Assembly (NCBI GenBank): GCA_026003935.1
Contig: BPIE01000001.1
Span: 496,001-560,000 of the forward strand
Length of the DNA stretch: 64,000 nt
Direction: 5' to 3'
Source of the DNA: Tepidiforma sp.
GTDB taxonomy: Bacteria; Chloroflexota; Dehalococcoidia; Tepidiformales; Tepidiformaceae
This document shows positions 1-11,098 of this stretch, one piece after another (positions within the stretch are counted from its first letter, which is position 1; each line of letters starts with the position of its first letter). The position numbers and the translations under genes were made by a program. The notes under the pieces were generated by a model. That model saw only the letters and a program-made list of their open reading frames with translations. It was not told the origin of the DNA and did no database searches.

Positions 1-514
1 GCTCGACTACTACGAGAACAACTACCGCACGGCTGAGCTCGACCCGCACCCGGTGTTCGAGCTGGCCATCCGGTGGCTCCGGCAGCATCTGCCGCCGCCG
101 GGCGACGAGGTGCTGGTCCACGGGGATTTCCGCCTTGGGAACTTCATCTTCGACGAGACGGGCGTCCGGGGCATCCTCGACTGGGAGCTGGCGCACTGGG
201 GCGACCCGATGGAGGACCTCGGCTGGCTGGCCGTCAAGTCGTGGCGATTCGGGGGCAGGCTGCCGATGGCGGGCGTCGGGACACGGGAGCAATTCATCGA
301 GGCGTACGAAGCTGCCGGGGGCCGCCCGGTGAATCGCCAGCACTTCCTCTGGTACGAGATGTTCGGGAATCTGAAGTGGGGCGTCATCACAATGACGCAG
401 GCCTCGACGTATCTGACAGGGCGGAACCGGAGCGTGGAGCTGGCGGCGATCGGCCGGCGGACTGCGGAGACGGAAATCGTGCTGCTCGAATTGCTGGAAG
501 GGAGGTGGGAGTGA
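1..514 (+). CDS. Phosphotransferase family protein (APH fold), 3' part
   Basis: The gene enters from the left edge, so its start is missing; the reading frame is open from base 2. The visible 170 residues contain the aminoglycoside-phosphotransferase-type catalytic loop HGDFRLGN followed about 20 residues later by DWELAHWGDP, which carries the metal-binding acidic residue. That is the signature of the APH/choline-kinase-like kinases that in many actinobacteria and Chloroflexota lie beside acyl-CoA metabolism genes. Its stop overlaps the start of the next gene (ATGA), so the two are translationally coupled. The pairing with a DUF6285 protein is the usual context of this subfamily. The substrate cannot be read from the sequence. 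Confidence 0.85.
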   Translation, partial: LDYYENNYRTAELDPHPVFELAIRWLRQHLPPPGDEVLVHGDFRLGNFIFDETGVRGILDWELAHWGDPMEDLGWLAVKSWRFGGRLPMAGVGTREQFIEAYEAAGGRPVNRQHFLWYEMFGNLKWGVITMTQASTYLTGRNRSVELAAIGRRTAETEIVLLELLEGRWE

Positions 515-918
515 TGCAGGACCGGCCGACGATCGACGAGCTGCTGGAAGCGGTGGCGGGATACCTGCGGGACGATGTGATGCCGAACACCCAGGGGCGG
601 CTGAGTTTCCATGCCCGGGTTTCGATGAACGTCATCGAGATGCTCCGGCGGGAGCTTGCGACCATCGAGGACCACTACGCGCGGGAGTGGGATGGCCTCG
701 ACCGGTTGCTGGGTGTGGAGCCGATGCCGCCGCGGCTGGCGGTGGTGCGGGAGGCCTTGCTGAAGCGGAACGCGGAGCTCTGCGAGCGCATTCGGAAGGG
801 CGAGGCCGACGAGGGGCCGTGGCGGCTTGCGGTGCTGAATCACCTGCGGACGGTGACGCTGGACAAGCTGGAAGTTTCGAACCCGGGGCTGGCGGCGGAG
901 TACGGGGACCGGAGCTGA
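514..918 (+). CDS. DUF6285 domain-containing protein
   Basis: A 134-residue protein starting at an ATG that overlaps the stop of the phosphotransferase gene. It is largely helical and has no transmembrane segment or signal peptide. The N-terminal motif RPTIDELLEAVAGYLRDDV and the segment around RVSMNVIEMLRRE match the pattern of the DUF6285 family, small proteins that sit directly downstream of APH-type phosphotransferases. Biochemical role unknown; the conserved coupling suggests a partner or regulatory subunit of the kinase, which is inference. The next gene is convergent and starts its 3' end 16 bases away. Confidence 0.75.
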   Translation: MQDRPTIDELLEAVAGYLRDDVMPNTQGRLSFHARVSMNVIEMLRRELATIEDHYAREWDGLDRLLGVEPMPPRLAVVREALLKRNAELCERIRKGEADEGPWRLAVLNHLRTVTLDKLEVSNPGLAAEYGDRS

Positions 919-934
919 GGAGACCCCGGGGCCG

Positions 935-2092
935 TCAGGCGGGCATCGGGGTGCCGGCTGCTGCGCGCTGTGCAGCCTCGCGGGCGGCTTCCTCTGCGGC
1001 GCGCTTCGCTTCCGCCCGCTCCTTTCGGGTGAATTCGGGCATGACTTCCTGTGCGAAGAGGCGGAGGCTCTTGAGCACCTGCTCCTGGGGGATGGTCTCG
1101 CCGGTGTTGATGAGGAAGACCATGCGGTCGACGCCGACTTCCTCCCACCACTTGAGGGCTTCGATGCAGGCCTTGGGGTCGCCGATTGGGGTTCCCTCGC
1201 GGACGGGTCCGACGACATCGCCGGGGCGATTGCGGAGGGGTGCAGCGCTGGCGTGGGCGTGGTAGGCGGGGGAGGGGTAGATGCCGCCGACGCCTACGAG
1301 ATGGGCGGCCCTGAGGCCGAACTGGAGGGCTGCCATGCCGCCGACGGCTTTTGCGCGGGTGTCGTCTTCGTCGCAGTACATGAAGGCGACGCCGTTGACC
1401 TGTTCGTTGACGGTTTCGCCGATCGGTTCGCAGGTGCGGATGGCGCGGCGGTAGTCCTTCACCATCTGCTGATAATCGAGCGGGGCGCCGAGGGTCACGC
1501 CCAGCATGCCCATGCCGCGCTCACCGGCTTGGACGGCAGTCTCGGGCGACTGGACCGCGACCCAGAGCGGGGGATGCGGCTTCTGCAGCGGCTTGGGGAT
1601 GACGTTGCGCTGGGGCATGCGGAAGTGCCGGCCGTTCCAGGAGAAGTTGTCGGTGGTCCACATCTTGACGACGGCGCGGGTGCATTCGTCCCACATCTCC
1701 TTGGTGAGGTCGGGCTCGCAGCCGAATGCGGCGAGCTCGGTCCAGGTTGCGGAACGGCCGGTGCCGAACTCGAGGCGGCCGTCGCTGAGGATATCGAGAG
1801 TGGCCGCACGCTCGGCGACACGGGCAGGGTGGTTGATGGGGGGCAGCATGAGCGCGATGCCGTGCCCGAAGCGGATGCGCTTCGTTTTCGCTGCGCAGTA
1901 GGAGAGGAAGACCTCGGGAGCGGAGGAGTGGGAATATTCCTCGAGGAAGTGATGTTCGACTTCCCAGACCTGGTCGAAGCCGAGCTCATCGGCAAGGACT
2001 ACCTGCTCAACGGCCTGCTGGAGGACGCGATGTTCGGAGCGGTCGTCCCATGGCTTGAGGACGGAGTGTTCGTAGAAGATGCCGAATTTCAC
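935..2092 (-). CDS. LLM class flavin-dependent oxidoreductase
   Basis: A 385-residue luciferase-like monooxygenase (TIM-barrel, FMN/F420-type). It begins GTG with the N-terminus MKFGIFYEHSVLKPW and contains the family motif EVEHHFLEEYSHSSAPEVFL, then EFGTGRSATWTE. A G-rich stretch just upstream can serve as ribosome binding site. The C-terminal ~40 residues are Ala/Arg/Glu-rich and probably disordered. It is a clear paralogue of the protein at 3817-4926, sharing long identical motifs. Such enzymes oxidise small organic substrates with reduced flavin; the substrate is not predictable. The gene is divergent from degV with only 65 bases between them. Confidence 0.88.
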   Translation of the reverse strand: MKFGIFYEHSVLKPWDDRSEHRVLQQAVEQVVLADELGFDQVWEVEHHFLEEYSHSSAPEVFLSYCAAKTKRIRFGHGIALMLPPINHPARVAERAATLDILSDGRLEFGTGRSATWTELAAFGCEPDLTKEMWDECTRAVVKMWTTDNFSWNGRHFRMPQRNVIPKPLQKPHPPLWVAVQSPETAVQAGERGMGMLGVTLGAPLDYQQMVKDYRRAIRTCEPIGETVNEQVNGVAFMYCDEDDTRAKAVGGMAALQFGLRAAHLVGVGGIYPSPAYHAHASAAPLRNRPGDVVGPVREGTPIGDPKACIEALKWWEEVGVDRMVFLINTGETIPQEQVLKSLRLFAQEVMPEFTRKERAEAKRAAEEAAREAAQRAAAGTPMPA

Positions 2093-2157
2093 TGGCGTGC
2101 CCCCCGGAGGTCGTAAGCCGAAGGCTAACGATTATGCTAGCATCCTGCCAGCCCGGG

Positions 2158-3033
2158 ATGGGGGTGCCTGTGACGAAGGTTCAGCTCGTGACCGACTCGA
2201 CGACATGCCTCGGTGCCGAAGCGGCGCTGGAGCTCGGCATTGGGGTGGCCCGGGGGAGCTTCGCATTTGCGGATGAGCGGCTCGTCGACGACGAGCGGGC
2301 GTGGCGCGCGGCGTACGAGCGCATCCGCGGCGGGGCGGCGCTCCCGCGTACGTTTGCGCCGAGCGAGGCGGCGTTTCTCGAGCATTTCCGGCCTGCGGCG
2401 CAATCGGGGAAGGCCGTGCTCTGCCTCGTGACACCGTTCGATGTGAGCCCGAGCTTTACGACGGCCTCGGCCGCGATGCTGACGGTGCAGGACGACCTGC
2501 CTGCGGCGTGCATCAAGATTTCGAACCCGGGCGTGGGCCACGCCGGGTTGGGCGCGCTGCTGACGAGCGCGGCGGGCATGGTTGCGCAGGGGGCGGACCT
2601 CGCTGCGCTGCTGGCCGCTCTCGAGGAGCTGGAGCCGAGGGCCGATGCGCTGGTTATCCCGGAGAGCGCCGAGTGGCTGGACGCCTCGGGGCGGCTCGCG
2701 CTGGTGGAAGAGAAGCTCGGGCCGCTCGAGGCGGATGTGCCGGTGCTGCGGATTGGGACGCGTGTCACGGGCGTCGCGCGGGCGGCAAGCCACGAGGGCG
2801 CGCTGGAGGCTGCGATTGAGCGGGTGGGGCAGCGTGCCGGGGCGGGAGCTGTGGTCAACGCCGTGGTGGCGCACGCGGCGGCGTCGGGTATCGCAGAGGA
2901 AGCCGCCGACCGGCTGCGGACCCGATACCGGGTCGAACGGCTCATCGTGACGGAGCTTTCGATGGCGATTGGCGCGGTCGCAGGGCCGGGCGCAGTAGCC
3001 ATCGGGGTGGCGCCGACGGGCGCGGGAGGGTAG
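2158..3033 (+). CDS. DegV family (fatty-acid-binding-like) protein
   Basis: A 291-residue protein with the DegV N-terminal signature (VTDSTTCL) and a C-terminal half ending in a glycine-rich segment typical of the fold. DegV proteins bind a fatty acid and in Firmicutes (FakB) present it to a fatty-acid kinase; here no FakA-like gene is adjacent. I take the ATG at 2158; a GTG at 2170 immediately before the conserved strand is an alternative. The central segment is less conserved than in classical FakB proteins, so lipid binding is family inference only. Confidence 0.75.
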   Translation: MGVPVTKVQLVTDSTTCLGAEAALELGIGVARGSFAFADERLVDDERAWRAAYERIRGGAALPRTFAPSEAAFLEHFRPAAQSGKAVLCLVTPFDVSPSFTTASAAMLTVQDDLPAACIKISNPGVGHAGLGALLTSAAGMVAQGADLAALLAALEELEPRADALVIPESAEWLDASGRLALVEEKLGPLEADVPVLRIGTRVTGVARAASHEGALEAAIERVGQRAGAGAVVNAVVAHAAASGIAEEAADRLRTRYRVERLIVTELSMAIGAVAGPGAVAIGVAPTGAGG

Positions 3034-3038
3034 CACAC

Positions 3039-3881
3039 ATGCCAGACCGTGGTTCGAGGAGCATCGAGGGGCTGGCCCCGGCTGGATTCGACCCGGGGCC
3101 GGTGGAGGTCGAGGGGCGGTGGTACCAGCTCACGTTCGAGGTGGACCGGGATGCCGCGCTGCAGTGGATGCCCGCGGATGTGACGCGGCCCATCCCGTGC
3201 TACGGCCGCCTGCTGGTGGTCGACGGACGCGACAGCCGGGGCCCATTGCGCTTTGCGGCACTGTCGGTGGGCGGGCGGTTCCGGATGATGCCGCGCAATG
3301 TGCTCGTGGAGACTGTCGTGGAGGGGCGGGGCGGCGTCCCGGGCCTGCCGGGGCCAGCCAGCGAGGGGTCCGTGACGGTCAGCGGGGATGGTGCGGACAT
3401 CGTCGTGCGGATTGCGCGCGCCGGGCGTGGGCTGGCGGAGGCGCGGCTCCCGTCGCCGTATGCGATCGACCCGGCGATGCTGCGGTGGGACGGGTGGGTC
3501 GTGTTCGTCCCGGAAGGGGGCGCGACGGTGCTGGCGGAGAGCCCGGTAACGGTGCAGGCGGAGGCTGCGCGACTTTCCAAGGGGGCAGTCATGGTCCCGG
3601 ATGCGGGGCTCGAACGGCGGGACCCGTGGCGCCAGCTGCGGACGCTGCTGCCAATTTCGGCGTGCATCGTAGAGGGCCGTCTCACCGATTGGGCCGGCGG
3701 CGGTTCCGGCTCCGATGTTGCTTGGGTGAGCGAGGCGGACGCGGGCAGGGCTCACGCTGCTGTGCTAGATTCCGCGCACCGGGCGGGAAGACAGCAAGGA
3801 GAAGGGAGCCTGCAGCGTGAAATTCGGCATTTTCTACGAGATTTCCGTGCCGCGGCCGTGGGGCCCGACGACGGAGTATGA
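3039..3881 (+). CDS. Acetoacetate-decarboxylase-fold protein, divergent
   Basis: A 280-residue protein starting five bases after the DegV stop. The segments around residues 25-60 (VEGRWYQLTFEVDRDAALQW, PADVTRPIPCYGRLLVVD) and the later SPYAIDPAMLRWDGW resemble the acetoacetate decarboxylase family, in which a hydrophobic conical barrel holds a catalytic lysine. I cannot assign the Schiff-base lysine here. Together with the second family member at 4928 and the intervening LLM oxidoreductase it forms a three-gene cluster. The frame runs 65 bases into the LLM gene; a single indel near 3690-3725 would instead end it at a TGA at 3726-3728, so the C-terminus is doubtful. Confidence 0.6.
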   Translation: MPDRGSRSIEGLAPAGFDPGPVEVEGRWYQLTFEVDRDAALQWMPADVTRPIPCYGRLLVVDGRDSRGPLRFAALSVGGRFRMMPRNVLVETVVEGRGGVPGLPGPASEGSVTVSGDGADIVVRIARAGRGLAEARLPSPYAIDPAMLRWDGWVVFVPEGGATVLAESPVTVQAEAARLSKGAVMVPDAGLERRDPWRQLRTLLPISACIVEGRLTDWAGGGSGSDVAWVSEADAGRAHAAVLDSAHRAGRQQGEGSLQREIRHFLRDFRAAAVGPDDGV

Positions 3882-4926
3882 GGTGTACCAGAACTGCCTG
3901 GAGCAGGTGAAGCTGGCGGATGAGCTTGGCTTCGACCAGGTGTGGGCGGTGGAGCACCACTTCCTCGAGGAGTATTCGCATTGCTCCGCACCGGAGGTGT
4001 TCCTCACGGCGTGCGCGATGGTGACGAAGAACATTCGCATCGGCCGCGGCATCGTGGTGTGCGTGCCCGAGTTCAACAGCCCCGTGAAGGCAGCCGAGGT
4101 GGCCGCGACGATGGACATCGTGTCGGGCGGGCGGCTGGAGTTTGGAACAGGCCGTTCGGCGACGTGGACTGAGCTGGGCGGCATGGGTGCGGACCCGGAC
4201 GAGACGAAGAAGACGTGGGACGAGTGGGTGCGGGTCATCCCGCAAATGTGGACGCAGGAGCGATTTGGGTACCAGGGACGGGCGTTCAGCATGCCGCAGC
4301 GGGCGGTCCTCCCGAAGCCGCTGCAGAAGCCGCACCCGCCGATGTGGGTGGCGGTAACGAGCCCGGGCACGGAGCTGGATGCCGCCGACCGGGGGATGGG
4401 AAGCCTCGGGCTGACATTCGGCGGGTTCGCGGAGCAAGAGAAAAAGATTGCGGAGTACCGGCGGCGCATCAAGTACTGCGACCCGGTGGGGTCGTTCGTG
4501 AACGAGCAGGTGAACACGGTGAACTTCCTGTTCTGTCACGAGGACAACGAGTACGGGGCGAAGACGGGGCAGCGGCTGGCGGGGACGTTCAACTACCTGG
4601 CGGAGCAGCTGCTGGCGGCCCGGCAGGCGTATCCGACGCGTTCGTACCCGAACCTCGGGCTGCTGCCGGCGCTGCGGCGGGAGGCGACGAGCGCGCCGGA
4701 GGGGCAGATTCCGGAGGGGCTGTGCATCGGCAACCCGGACCGCATCGTGGAGGTGATCAAGAAGTGGGAGTCGGTCGGTGTGGACCGGATCAACTTCCTG
4801 CTGAATGCGATTGAGACGGTTCCGCAGGAAGAGGTCCTGGCCAGCCTGCGGCTGTTCGCGAAGGAAGTGATGCCTAAGTTCGCGGAGAAGCCTGCGAAGA
4901 CTGCGGCAGCTGTGGGGGGTGCGTAA
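3817..4926 (+). CDS. LLM class flavin-dependent oxidoreductase
   Basis: A 369-residue luciferase-like TIM-barrel protein beginning GTG; a purine-rich GAAGGGAG lies about eight bases upstream. It has the motifs MKFGIFYEISVPRPWG, AVEHHFLEEYSHCSAPEVFL and EFGTGRSATWTELGGMG, nearly the same as the paralogue at 935-2092. Flavin-dependent oxidation of an acyl or small organic compound is the expected activity. It sits between two acetoacetate-decarboxylase-fold genes; the downstream one starts right after its stop, so the three probably form one catabolic transcription unit. Confidence 0.9.
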   Translation: MKFGIFYEISVPRPWGPTTEYEVYQNCLEQVKLADELGFDQVWAVEHHFLEEYSHCSAPEVFLTACAMVTKNIRIGRGIVVCVPEFNSPVKAAEVAATMDIVSGGRLEFGTGRSATWTELGGMGADPDETKKTWDEWVRVIPQMWTQERFGYQGRAFSMPQRAVLPKPLQKPHPPMWVAVTSPGTELDAADRGMGSLGLTFGGFAEQEKKIAEYRRRIKYCDPVGSFVNEQVNTVNFLFCHEDNEYGAKTGQRLAGTFNYLAEQLLAARQAYPTRSYPNLGLLPALRREATSAPEGQIPEGLCIGNPDRIVEVIKKWESVGVDRINFLLNAIETVPQEEVLASLRLFAKEVMPKFAEKPAKTAAAVGGA

Positions 4927-4927
4927 G

Positions 4928-5685
4928 ATGCCGCTGGTTGGAACCCGACCGACTGCAGATTTCGCCAGCGGACCGCTGATTCGTCCCGGGGAGGAAGCTC
5001 CGTGGACGCTTTCGCGGGTGCAAATTCTCCAGGTGATGTATGAGCTGGAGCAGGGGGCGATGACGAGCCTGCTCCCGCCGGCGCTGCACCCGACCATCCC
5101 CCCGACGCTGGTGGTGACGGCGTGGCGCGTGCCCGAGAGCCCGGCGGGGCCGTTCGTGCTCGCGGAGGCGAAGGTAGGGTGCCGCTCGGGAGCGCGGCCG
5201 CGGGCGCTTTCGGTGCGCGCGTTTTGCGATTCGGAACAGGCGCGCGCTGCGCTGGCGGACCGCTGGGGCTACCCGCTGGAGGCCGCGGAGATTGGGTTTG
5301 CGCGGCGGTACGACCGCTGCTGGGTGACGGTGGAGGCAGGCGGGCGCGTGGTGCTCGATGCGCACCTGGTGGACCCGGAGGCGATCAGCGGCAACGACAT
5401 CCAGTACCTCGCGACGCTCAACACGGCGCGTGTCGAGCGGGAGGGTTCGGTGGTGCCGCGGCTCATCCAGGTGGACCCGGAGTACCAGTTCCACAGCGCC
5501 GACCGCGGCGCACCGGAGCTGCTGGCGTTCGACGGTGAGGCGTTCGGGCTTCCCGGCGCCGAGCCGTACTGGCCGGTGAGCGCGTCGTACGCGGTGGCGG
5601 ATGTGGCGATGCCGGAGCTGCGGTACCTGGTGGACCCGGCGAAGCCGCCGCTGATGGCGGTGGAGCGGCTGCCGCGGACCGGCAG

Positions 5686-5689
<4 letters not shown>
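4928..5689 (+). CDS. Acetoacetate decarboxylase family protein
   Basis: A 253-residue protein. Its segments [21 protein letters not shown] (split here as [10 protein letters not shown] and [11 protein letters not shown]), [20 protein letters not shown] and [17 protein letters not shown] fit the acetoacetate decarboxylase fold, in which a buried lysine forms a Schiff base with a beta-keto acid; some family members are instead aldolase-dehydratases. I chose ATG 4928; a GTG at 4919 overlapping the LLM stop region is possible. The 3' end overlaps that of the convergent DUF255 gene by four bases. Confidence 0.75.
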
Positions 5690-7761
<2,072 letters not shown>

Positions 7762-7823
7762 GGTTCCACGGTACAGGATTCGTGTGAAGGGCGCTGTCGA
7801 CAGCCGGGTACTTGGGGAGCAGA

Positions 7824-9302
7824 ATGCCGCGCATGGCAGCGGACCTCGTGTTTCGCGACGTGACGGTAGTGGACGGCTCGGGCGCGCCGCGGTTCATGGC
7901 CGACGTGGCGGTGACGGGAGACCGCATCTCGGCGGTGGGGCGTGCGCCGGGAGGGCGGCGGGAGGTCGACGGGCGGGGGCTCGTGCTGAGCCCGGGGTTC
8001 GTGGACACCCATTCGCACGACGACGGCGCGTTTCTGCGGCACCCGGACATGAGGTTCAAGCTTGCACAGGGCGTGACGACCGACGTGAGCGGGAACTGCG
8101 GATTCAGCACGGTGCCGAACGAGCCGGGGCGGGAGTATATGCCCGGCGATATTTCGGGGCCGGGCTCGAGCTGGACGGACCTCGAGAGCTACTTTGCGGC
8201 GTGCACGGCGAAACGGCCGGCCATCAACAATCTCATGCTGGTGGGGCACAACCGCGTGCGGGCGCACGTGATGGGGCTGGAGCGGCGGGCGCCGACAGCG
8301 GAGGAACTGGCAGCGATGCGGGGGCACGTAGCGCGGGCGATGGCGCAGGGCGCGGCCGGTCTGTCGACGGGACTCATCTATGCGCCGGGCAGGTATGCGG
8401 AGACTGAGGAGATCGTGGAGCTGGCGCGGGAGGCGGCGCCGTACGGGGGGCTGTACGCGACCCATATGCGGAACGAAGCTGACCGGCTGCTCGAGGCGGT
8501 GGAGGAAGCGGTCGGCATCGCGCGGGAGGCGGGGGTGGGCCTGCATATCTCGCACCACAAGGCGGCGGGCCGGCGAAACTGGGGCCGGGTGGGCGAATCG
8601 CTCGCGAAGGCCGATGCGGCGCATGCTGGCGGGACGAGCGTGACGCTCGACGTGTATCCCTACACGGCGGGCAGCGGGCCGATGTGGCAGTACGTGAATC
8701 TCGATGCGATCGACCGGGAATGGGCCGAGGGTGTGATGATTGCGGCGTGCCCGGACTCCCCGCAGTTCGAGGGGCGGATGGTGCCGGAAATCGCCTCGGA
8801 GCAGGGGTGGACCGTGGAGGAAGCGGTGCGGCGCATCGTGACGAGCCCGCGCGGCAAGGAGGTCATTTGCATTCAGTTCATCATCGACGAGGGGGACATC
8901 GAAACGAATCTTCGGCACCCGCGGATGTTCATCGGCTCGGACGGCATCCCGGTGCTGCGGGGAAATCCGCACCCGCGTCTGTTCGGCACGATGCCGCGGG
9001 TCCTGGCGCGGTATGTCCGGGAGCGCGGTGTGCTTTCGCTGGAGGAGGCGGTGCGGAAGATGACGTCGGCGCCGTGCGAGCGGTTCGGGCTGGCCGGGCG
9101 GGGGCTCGTGCGGGAGGGGTGCTTCGCGGACCTCGTGCTGTTCGACGCCGCTACCATCGAGGACCTCGCGACGTATGCGCAGCCGAAGCGCGAGCCGCGG
9201 GGAATCCGGATGGTGGTCGTGAACGGGCAGGTTGCGTACGAGGACGGGGTCCATACCGGAGCGGGTGCGGGGCGGATGCTGCGGTACCGTTCGGAGGGCT
9301 GA
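7824..9302 (+). CDS. N-acyl-D-amino-acid deacylase / D-aminoacylase (amidohydrolase family)
   Basis: A 492-residue metal-dependent amidohydrolase. It has the N-terminal metal motif VDTHSHDDG (HxH), [38 protein letters not shown] and [18 protein letters not shown], in the order of D-aminoacylases, which hydrolyse N-acyl-D-amino acids to fatty acid and D-amino acid. The start is chosen at ATG 7824 with GGGGAG just upstream; ATG 7833 is equally possible. A divergent 60-base gap separates it from the DUF255 gene. It precedes another LLM oxidoreductase. Confidence 0.9.
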   Translation: MPRMAADLVFRDVTVVDGSGAPRFMADVAVTGDRISAVGRAPGGRREVDGRGLVLSPGFVDTHSHDDGAFLRHPDMRFKLAQGVTTDVSGNCGFSTVPNEPGREYMPGDISGPGSSWTDLESYFAACTAKRPAINNLMLVGHNRVRAHVMGLERRAPTAEELAAMRGHVARAMAQGAAGLSTGLIYAPGRYAETEEIVELAREAAPYGGLYATHMRNEADRLLEAVEEAVGIAREAGVGLHISHHKAAGRRNWGRVGESLAKADAAHAGGTSVTLDVYPYTAGSGPMWQYVNLDAIDREWAEGVMIAACPDSPQFEGRMVPEIASEQGWTVEEAVRRIVTSPRGKEVICIQFIIDEGDIETNLRHPRMFIGSDGIPVLRGNPHPRLFGTMPRVLARYVRERGVLSLEEAVRKMTSAPCERFGLAGRGLVREGCFADLVLFDAATIEDLATYAQPKREPRGIRMVVVNGQVAYEDGVHTGAGAGRMLRYRSEG

Positions 9303-9372
9303 CGCGGGAGCAGGTAAGGCGCCGTCGCCGTATAGTCGCGGGCACACGAACCTTTGTGAGAGGGGACATCGA

Positions 9373-10278
9373 ATGCAGAAGCCAGCGGTGGCGCTCGCGG
9401 CGGCCGTGGGCCGCCGGAAGTGGACGGTGGAAACCGCCAAGCAGCTGGAGGCGGCGGGATTTGCGGGGATTTACTGCGCGAGCTTTGGGGACGGCATGGG
9501 GCTGTGCCTTTCGATCGCGCACGCGACGTCGACGATTCGGTTCGGGACGTCGATCATCCCGATCTACTACCGGGTTCCGTTCGACCTTGCGCAGTCGGCA
9601 GCGTACATCCACGAGATTAGCGATGGGCGGTTCTATCTCGGCATCGGCGTGAGCCACGCCCCATCGAACGCCCGCATCGGGGCGAAGCCGGGGAAGCCGC
9701 TGAGCGACATGCGGCAGTACGTTGAGGCGATGCGTGCAGCTGCGCCGCAGGTGGGTCCGCTCCCGCCGATCGTGCTGGCGACGCTCAGGAAGAAGATGGT
9801 GGAGCTTGCGGTAGAGATTGCCGACGGGGCGGTCTGGGCGAACGCTGCGCGTTCGCACATGCCGGATTCGCTGGCCCACATCCCGGCGGAGAAACGGGAG
9901 GGGGATTTCTTCATCGGCGACATGATCCCGATGTGCATCGACGATGAGGACCCGGCGGCGGCGGCCAACGTGATGAAGCGGGTGCTGACGGGGTATGTGA
10001 TGCTGCCGAACTACCGGAACTACTGGAAAGAGGCCGGGTACGTGGAGGAGATGGAGGCGATCGAGGCTGCGCTGGCGCGAGGCGACCGGGAGGCCATCCC
10101 GGGGCTGATGAGCGAGCGCTGGCTCGCGGACTGCACGCTGTATGGCACGCGGAGGCAGGTGCTGGAAGGGCTCGAGCAGTGGTTTGCTGCGGGTGTGAAG
10201 ACGCCGATCGTGGTGCCGTCGTCAACGAAGGGCGGACAGGTGAAGGCGTTCGAGGAGCTGTTTGCAGCCTTTGCCTGA
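9373..10278 (+). CDS. LLM class flavin/F420-dependent oxidoreductase
   Basis: A 301-residue luciferase-like protein beginning MQKPAVALAAAVGRRKW, with AHATSTIRFGTSIIPIYYRV and DGRFYLGIGVSHAP, the strand-turn motifs of F420-dependent (MER/Mtd-like) members. GAGAGGGGAC upstream is a good ribosome binding site. It is much shorter than the two LLM proteins at 935 and 3817 and belongs to a different subgroup. The expected role is hydride transfer from F420H2 or FMNH2 to an unknown substrate. A -10-like TATAGT at 9331 lies in the preceding gap but lacks a convincing -35. Confidence 0.88.
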   Translation: MQKPAVALAAAVGRRKWTVETAKQLEAAGFAGIYCASFGDGMGLCLSIAHATSTIRFGTSIIPIYYRVPFDLAQSAAYIHEISDGRFYLGIGVSHAPSNARIGAKPGKPLSDMRQYVEAMRAAAPQVGPLPPIVLATLRKKMVELAVEIADGAVWANAARSHMPDSLAHIPAEKREGDFFIGDMIPMCIDDEDPAAAANVMKRVLTGYVMLPNYRNYWKEAGYVEEMEAIEAALARGDREAIPGLMSERWLADCTLYGTRRQVLEGLEQWFAAGVKTPIVVPSSTKGGQVKAFEELFAAFA

Positions 10279-10303
10279 CAGGGCGCCGCGGGCGGCACCT
10301 AGA

Positions 10304-11080
10304 ATGGATGGTGTGTACGGGCGCGAGCTGGAGGTTGCGCGGGACGCGGCCCTTGCTGCCGGCGAACTCATCGAACGGCTCCGGCGGGAGGGTGTTCGCT
10401 ACGGCCGGAAGGCGGGTCGGGAGCTGGTTTCGGAGGCTGACCTCGAGGCAGCGGCACTCCTCGAGAGGCGGCTGCTCGGCGCCTTTCCCGGGGATGGCTG
10501 GCTGAGCGAGGAGCACCGCGATTCGCGGGAACGGCTGGGGGTGCGGCGGGTGTGGGTCGTGGACCCGATCGACGGGACGCGGGAGTACCTGCAGGGGGTC
10601 CCGGAGTATGCGGTCTCGGTGGCGCTGGTCGTGGAAGGCCAGCCGGTGCTGGGCGTGGTGCACAACCCGGCGACGGGGGAGCTGTTCGCGGAGGTGTGCA
10701 GCGGCGCCACGGAACGCCCGCCGACCGAGCCGACAGGGCAGCCGTTCGAGGCGCTGGTGGGGCGCGGGGAGCACGCGTGGGACGATTTGCCGCCGCTCCC
10801 GGAGGGCGCGATTGTGCGGCCGGTGGGCAGCGTCGCGTACCGGCTGGCGCTGCTTTCGCGGGGTGAGGGCAATGCGACGCTGACGGGTTTCGGGCGGGCC
10901 GAGTGGGACGTCGCGGCTGGCGCGGCGCTCTGCATGGCTGCCGGGCTGCGGGTGACCGGGGTCCTCGGGGACCGGCTGGTGTTCAACCAGCCTCGACCGA
11001 TGGTGCGGGGGCTGCTCGCGGCAGAGCCGGGGCTGCACGAGCGTCTAACGCGCTTTTTCTCGCAGTTTGCCCGGCGCTAG
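10304..11080 (+). CDS. Inositol monophosphatase family protein (CysQ/IMPase-like)
   Basis: A 258-residue Mg-dependent phosphatase. The metal motif DPIDGTREYLQGVPEYAVSV contains the DPxDGT core, and EWDVAAGAALCMAAG is the second family signature (WDxAAG). The residues after DGT (REYLQG) resemble 3'(2'),5'-bisphosphate nucleotidase CysQ more than classical inositol monophosphatase, suggesting phosphoadenosine phosphate recycling; this is tentative. The start MDGVYGRELE at 10304 lacks a Shine-Dalgarno, and a -10-like TAGAAT overlaps it at 10300-10305, so a slightly later GTG (10313) on a leaderless message is possible. Confidence 0.85.
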   Translation: MDGVYGRELEVARDAALAAGELIERLRREGVRYGRKAGRELVSEADLEAAALLERRLLGAFPGDGWLSEEHRDSRERLGVRRVWVVDPIDGTREYLQGVPEYAVSVALVVEGQPVLGVVHNPATGELFAEVCSGATERPPTEPTGQPFEALVGRGEHAWDDLPPLPEGAIVRPVGSVAYRLALLSRGEGNATLTGFGRAEWDVAAGAALCMAAGLRVTGVLGDRLVFNQPRPMVRGLLAAEPGLHERLTRFFSQFARR

Positions 11081-11098
11081 CCGGGGGAGGGGAACGCG

